A stretch of 10,000 nt of DNA, from the NCBI GenBank assembly GCA_963170055.1, contig CAUJGJ010000025.1, forward strand, positions 641,401 through 651,400. The letters run 5' to 3'. This DNA is from Halisarca cf. caerulea. Taxonomy: Eukaryota; Porifera; Demospongiae; Chondrillida; Halisarcidae. Positions within the stretch are counted from its first letter, which is position 1. Each line of letters starts with the position of its first letter. The notes under the pieces are model-generated. The model was not told the origin of the DNA and did not search any database. It worked only from the letters and a program-made list of their open reading frames with translations. Position numbers and translations under genes: made by a program. This document shows, piece after piece, positions 1 through 10,000 of the stretch.

Positions 1-386
1 ACCCTGACCCAGACTGTTAACACCACAGGCGGAAACAGGCCACCGAAGTGGCCAGTCAATATCACTCGTGACATACAGACACAATTTTCACAGATTCAGT
101 GAAAATTTTTCCCCATTATCCTCATGCTGTGGTTGGAGTACAACAAACGTCTCCATCTTACAAACTTTTGCCTAGTGAAGTTGAGTTTTATAAGCACATA
201 CGTACGTACATATGTACTTGCAAAAATTATGTGATAAGAAAATTTTCACATAGTTTTGAGCACCACTAAATGTTTACAGCTAAACGGGTTACTTTTCATA
301 CTAAATGTTGTAAGGCGTTTACGACAGTTATGAAAAAGTAATCCGCTGAAGTTCATCTCTTGCTTTACTGGTAAGAATTACAGGGA
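1..386. other. Non-coding upstream flank with foldback sequences
   Basis: No credible coding exon was seen. Small perfect inverted repeats are present: GGCCAC/GTGGCC at 38-43/48-53 with a CGAA loop, ATTTTCAC/GTGAAAAT at 84-91/99-106, and ATGTGA/TCACAT at 229-234/246-251. A longer imperfect one pairs 287-299 (GGTTACTTTTCAT) with 330-344. Such clustered foldbacks are common in decayed transposon DNA, but I cannot name an element. Confidence 0.5.
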
Positions 387-394
387 AACCACTT

Positions 395-534
395 TAATCC
401 GACACTCAATGGGGCTTGAAAAAATTGTCAGATTAGGAGGTTGTCGGATTATAGAGTGGCTCTTAACATATTTTGATATGGTGACTGTACCTCATAAGAT
501 GGTCGGATTAGAGAGAATGTCGGATTATAGAGGT
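395..534. repeat. Interspersed GTCGGATTA-type repeat
   Basis: The motif GTCGGATTA (or GTCAGATTA) occurs at 427-435, 443-451, 502-510 and 519-527, often followed by TAGAG and GTGG. The inverted form TAATCCGAC lies at 395-403 next to CCACTT. A diverged relative lies at 8331-8375, beyond the gene. Direct and inverted copies of one motif suggest remnants of a DNA transposon family. The family is not identified. The 88-codon frame starting at 409 runs across these repeats and is not credited. Confidence 0.55.
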
Positions 535-800
535 GGCAGATCACTGTATGTTACGACAAAATATGTATGCGGCCAGTATGACAGCTTACACAAGAACACA
601 CTACTCACCAATGGCCGCGGGGTAGACTCTTTGTCCATAGAGGTCAGTCTGGAAGAGTGTCTGGACAAGAGTTGACTTACCGAGACCACTCTCACCTGAG
701 GAGGGAGCAGAGACGTGCAGTCACACCAGTGATGGAGACGGACATTTTGGCCACGTACACACGCTGGCCAAACTGTCCCATGTACACACAAGGACTAGCC

Positions 801-1000
801 ACCACCTGCATATAAAGACCACTGTGGGATGGCACATGGGCCGTCTCAGTGAACTAGCACACCTTTGTATGAGGACCACCTGCCTATAGAGACCACTGCC
901 AGCTGATCCATGGACCATCTCAGTGGACTAGCACACCTTTGTATGAGACCACCTGTCTATAGAGACCACTGCAGGCTGACCTGCAGACCAGAGGACAAAC
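801..1000. repeat. 74-bp tandem repeat, about 2.6 copies
   Basis: Units start at 801, 875 and 948 with ACCACCTG, followed by (C/T)(A/C)TATA(A/G)AGACCACTG. The first two also share CTCAGTG(A/G)ACTAGCACACC, then TTTGTATGAG. Spacing is 74 and 73 bp, and the third copy decays after about 50 bp. No frame through the copies looks like a protein. Nothing recognisable was seen between 535 and 800 or between 1000 and 1140. Confidence 0.75.
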
Positions 1001-1150
1001 TACCAAAGTGACCACTATTTCTCAGCCTTTGAGCACTCCTAACAGACTCCCTTAACTGCTGTAGATAGCGTGCCTGGGATGCTCTCTGCAGCAATATCCC
1101 AAGACATGCTTGAAGCATGTACTACTCAATCTTTAATGGAATACAATGTG

Positions 1151-1230
1151 CAAGTACATATGTACATACATACATATGTATGTACTGTACATACGTACAT
1201 ACATATGTACAGTACATACATACATACAAT
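1151..1230. repeat. Palindromic TACATA/TATGTA repeat cluster
   Basis: Tandem GTACATAC/CATATGTA steps form several overlapping palindromes, including a perfect 18-bp palindrome at 1167-1184 (TACATACATATGTATGTA). Strand-symmetric (ACAT)n/(ATGT)n DNA like this can extrude cruciforms. There is no sign of a coding role. Sequence from 1231 to 1400 shows nothing recognisable. Confidence 0.7.
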
Positions 1231-1400
1231 ACAAGATTGTGGTTCGCAAACTACATATTGGAGATGGTTTCAGTTGGAGTGGCTGACCCATGTGTGCCAA
1301 TCAGGCATGCGTTATGTACTAACACAGTTACAAATGTACATTCACATTCAGTAATAGCAAGAGAAGCTGGCAGGTTGGACCAACATGTCGTAAGAGACCC

Positions 1401-1415
1401 GGGGGGGGGGGGGGG
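1401..1415 (+). repeat. G15 homopolymer
   Basis: Fifteen consecutive G follow GACCC. Length calls in such runs are error-prone. The run could form G-rich structures. Sequence from 1416 to 1650 shows nothing recognisable. Confidence 0.9.
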
Positions 1416-1651
1416 ACACCGGGTGTGTGGCACTACACAAAGCAACACATACGTACGCTACCACGCAGCAAACACACACTAAACACATCATGAGGACTTG
1501 AAACTGTGAAGAGCACTTTCACAAGGAGAGATTAAATACAAGCCTTACTTACAACTCTGTCTTCACATTCAGAATTAATTACACAAACAGAAAATGTAAA
1601 ATATCATGCCCATATTCAATAAATGAAATATACGTACGTATTGCCACAGTG

Positions 1652-2700
<1,049 letters not shown>

Positions 2701-2709
2701 GTAGGTTAG

Positions 2710-2717
2710 TGACGTCA
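2710..2717. promoter_or_regulatory. Perfect CRE palindrome (TGACGTCA)
   Basis: The octamer is the full consensus for CREB/ATF bZIP dimers and lies 228 bp upstream of the MED19 start codon, a plausible proximal promoter position. Known: full CREs are enriched near start sites of housekeeping genes. Use here is inferred. No TATA box at a convincing distance was seen. Confidence 0.45.
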
Positions 2718-2830
2718 TCCAGCTATCATTTTGTATTAATCACTCTTTCAATTCGAGTTAGTATTGCATTAGTACTCTAAATATACACTATTTCCACAAT
2801 ACTAATAGTGTACGGTGGAACAGATTTAAA

Positions 2831-2869
2831 ATGGCCGCCGTAAGCGGTCAATGGCGTCTTTACCACTGA
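2831..2869 (+). other. Possible upstream ORF in the MED19 leader
   Basis: ATGGCCGCC starts a 12-codon frame (MAAVSGQWRLYH) ending at TGA 2867-2869, 75 bases before the MED19 ATG, in good initiation context (AAAATGG). If transcription starts upstream, it would act as a uORF. The same segment holds a donor-like GTAAGC at 2840 and an acceptor-like TTGTCCAG at 2935-2942. A 103-bp 5' UTR intron is therefore an alternative reading. Confidence 0.3.
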
Positions 2870-2944
2870 GTGTACTTTCAAAATTGGGGTATTGTTGGTG
2901 GGATATAACTTTAGTTTGAATAGATGTAGTGTTCTTGTCCAGTC

Positions 2945-7978
<5,034 letters not shown>

Positions 7979-8180
7979 ACACAACCAGCACGCACACTCA
8001 CCTCAAAGCTGCCCAACACAGCAGCTATTCTGTCAACATTGTTGAAAATTGTTGGTAATAACTATAATTTTTATTATTGGCTGCTCAACAGCGTCTTTCA
8101 GGCAATTCAACTCTTTATATGTCTAAATATTTGTTCTCTGAAGGAATCATACTTTTTTGATTTTATTTATCACAGCGTTT

Positions 8181-8186
8181 AATACA
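8181..8186 (+). terminator. Candidate polyadenylation signal AATACA
   Basis: A one-base variant of AATAAA about 200 bp after the stop, with a GT-rich element from 8220 at the expected downstream position. It is weak on its own. Confidence 0.28.
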
Positions 8187-8330
8187 TTGATGTTTAATTT
8201 GTAAAGGACATTATTATGCTATTGTGTGTTTCTTGGAATGGAATGTTAATAATGTGAATTTGTGGTTTGTATACTTAATTAATTGTGAATGAAAGAATTT
8301 TTCATCCTCAAATTGCATAGAACTGACATT

Positions 8331-8375
8331 CAGATTAGAGAGAATTAATGTTGGATTATTGAGATGTCAGATTAT
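8331..8375 (+). repeat. Diverged copy of the GTCGGATTA-type repeat
   Basis: CAGATTAGAGAGAAT..GTTGGATTATTGAG..GTCAGATTA parallels CGGATTAGAGAGAATGTCGGATTATAGAG at 504-532, with a short insertion. It is the same orientation and order of motifs, about 7.8 kb apart on the other side of the gene. Confidence 0.5.
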
Positions 8376-8403
8376 GCAAACTCAGGCCTCTTGGTGAAGT
8401 ATG

Positions 8404-8422
8404 CCCCCCCCCCCCCCCCCCC
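8404..8422 (+). repeat. C19 homopolymer
   Basis: Nineteen consecutive C after ATG. The length is uncertain in any assembly. Sequence from 8423 to 8860 holds no supported gene. It has a 10-bp palindrome GTACGCGTAC at 8654-8663 and ATGs in short frames only. Confidence 0.9.
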
Positions 8423-8860
8423 TGTAAAGATGGAGGGGTAAGTGGTCGACCTGGCGCTGTGAGACTAGTATGCATATTGTGTATAGTCTTAGTCCACTGC
8501 ATCCCAGGTTGCCATTTTACAAATGACCCACAGAATTAAGCTGGACATTGGACTGGGGACGAGAACTCTTCCACTCACATGACACCCTATATGGGGGTAC
8601 GTGCTTCACCTTGGATGTATGCATATGCATGGTGCAGTCACAGTCTTGCACACGTACGCGTACTGTCACCTAACAGCTCACAGTTGACATGTGCAGTCTT
8701 GTTCCCCGACTACCCTTGTGCACCGCAAACCAAAATGGTGGCGAGCAGAAGTTGCATGGGCTGCATGGGAACGAGACTAGACGTTATGTAGGCTGGTGTC
8801 ATTGCCCAGTTCCTCCATTTTTATGACATATTTTCACAAAATAAAATGGCTACCTATACT

Positions 8861-9317
8861 AGGTCCATGCAGCTACACATGGGACTAGTGGGTCCAGCAA
8901 CACACGGGACTAGTGGGTCCAGTGCTACACGGGACTATTGGGTCCAGCCACACACGGGACTAGTGGGTCCAGCAACACACGGGACTAGTGGGTCCAGCAA
9001 CACACGGGACTAGTGGGTCCAGTGCTACACGGGACTATTGGGTCCAGCCACACACGGGACTAGTGGGTCCAGTGCTACACGGGACTATTGGGTCCAGCCA
9101 CACACGGGACTATTGGGTCCAGTGCTACACGGGACTACTGGGTCCAGCCACACACGGGACTAGTGGGTCCAGCAACACACGGGACTATTGGGTCCAGCCA
9201 CACACGGGACTAGTGGGTCCAGCAACACACGGGACTATTGGGTCCAGCCACACACGGGACTATTGGGTCCAGCAACACACGGGACTAGTGGGTCCATGCA
9301 GCGCTACACGGGACTAT
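8861..9317 (+). repeat. 25-bp minisatellite, about 17 units
   Basis: The unit is GGGACTAGTGGGTCCAGCAA plus CACAC. Variants are ACTATTG for ACTAGTG and GTGCTACAC or GCCACACAC for GCAACACAC. Each unit contains GGAC and GTCC, a 4-bp inverted pair able to form a small hairpin. Both array ends carry a related longer unit with GGTCCATGCAG(CG)CTACAC. The period is not a multiple of three, so the open frames through it cycle through all three phases and are not credited as genes. Confidence 0.95.
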
Positions 9318-10000
9318 CCATTGCCATATACTGTACATTTTCATGGAAAGTTCTCATGATTATTGCCCACAGATTCTGCAGGTGGGCCTCATTTGGAATA
9401 TTAATTTTAGTGCATGTGCAAATACTCTGGTCTCTATAGCAATGGCATGGACTTTACAAATTTCAACTTGCAAAATTAATTTACACTAGATATTGCCCCC
9501 CTCTCTCCTCCAGACCCATATAATAAACCAATGCAGAATCGTATTGAGCCATGGAAGTGCCCCACTTGTGGCACTCGGTCCATTAAATGCGCAGGATTTT
9601 TAAAAAATGAAAAAGATCACAAACAAAGTGTCAACACAAAGACGGCAGTTAAAAGAACACAATCTTACACACAACCTGAAACACACTCTTTCTTAAATCA
9701 ATGTATCGTCTCCTTCAAACTATCCTTTCCTCCCCTTCTTCTTGTTTGTGAACTATTGACTCTGTACATGACCCGGACGGAGCTGTCACGTGCCAACAAC
9801 TGTGCGATATTACCTCTTGCTATGTTCACAATTGAATGATGACCAATGCCCGGTGTGTGCTTTGAGTGGGCATGCTCTGTCAAATGAGAACAGCACCTTG
9901 AATTGGTAGTAGTGTCAATCATAAGGACACAGAAAAAGCCACGTTCATCTGCACTAGACATCTGCCACCTTTTGCGTTAGTCTCTCCTTAGCATCTGCAA
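9318..10000. other. Downstream flank, unassigned; weak zinc-ribbon-like ORF
   Basis: An acceptor-like CCCCCCTCTCTCCTCCAG ends at 9513. The frame after it is open to 9839, and its ATG at 9531 starts a 102-codon frame. Near its start it reads PWKCPTCGTRSIKCAG, a CxxC pair plus a third Cys, as in small zinc ribbons. After about 40 residues the composition is unremarkable. A second CPVC occurs in another frame at about 9850. No donor, known domain or homologue was recognised. It could be an exon of another gene, a decayed pseudogene or chance. Confidence 0.22.

Larger units (their letters stand above)
7979..8403 (+). other. MED19 3' UTR and downstream AT-rich sequence
   Basis: After the TGA the sequence becomes AT-rich, with no further open frame of note. 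A possible polyadenylation region is the variant hexamer AATACA at 8181-8186 with GT-rich ATTGTGTGTTTCTTGG about 40 bp downstream. No AATAAA was seen close to the stop; the nearest is at about 8840. A diverged copy of the GTCGGATTA repeat follows at 8331-8375. Confidence 0.45.

Noticed and set aside
409..675. 88-codon frame
   Set aside because: It runs across the interspersed GTCGGATTA repeats and resembles no family.
8579..8791. 70-codon frame starting at ATG
   Set aside because: Short, with no recognisable motif and no splice context.
8988..9439. Repetitive open frames of 83 and 123 codons
   Set aside because: They come from a 25-bp repeat that rotates through the frames. There is no non-repeat coding support.

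Overview
This window is animal nuclear DNA, probably from an invertebrate. It holds GT-AG introns, long dinucleotide arrays, several minisatellites and at least one MITE-like transposon remnant, with no bacterial or phage features. A sponge or another early-branching marine animal is my guess for the host. That guess rests only on the style of the repeats and on the divergent but recognisable Mediator protein.

The one gene I can support is a complete five-exon plus-strand gene for Mediator subunit MED19 (coding exons 2945-3326, 5209-5462, 5682-5946, 7302-7426 and 7886-7978). All four junctions are phase-compatible. Spliced, they give 1119 coding bases: 372 residues plus TGA. The protein starts with a low-complexity, glutamine-rich segment. 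The conserved MED19 core follows (YLV...E, FLPDIPG, IIERPPI, LAGFKL, LPESYRM). It ends in His/Lys-rich and Lys-rich tails and a short proline-rich end.

Layout: 1-1000 is non-coding, with GTCGGATTA-type repeats, foldbacks and a 74-bp tandem repeat. 1140-2010 holds TACATATGTA palindromes, a G15 run and a long (GT)n block with a Z-DNA-prone edge. 2280-2944 is the presumed promoter and 5' UTR, with a perfect CRE palindrome. Intron 1 carries a 1.3-kb 17-bp minisatellite with a 516-bp higher-order repeat. Intron 2 is nearly half (CA)n. Intron 3 carries a compound CA array and a 23-bp minisatellite split by a 207-bp TA-flanked inverted-repeat element. Intron 4 carries CAGTACA/CA repeats. After the stop come a 3' UTR, a C19 run, a 25-bp minisatellite (8861-9317) and an unassigned tail with a weak zinc-ribbon-like ORF.

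I found no new biological system. The observations most worth checking are the repeat-loaded introns (all CA on the sense strand), the higher-order minisatellite, the MITE inside a minisatellite, the Q-rich N-terminus on MED19 and two possible MED19 C-termini.
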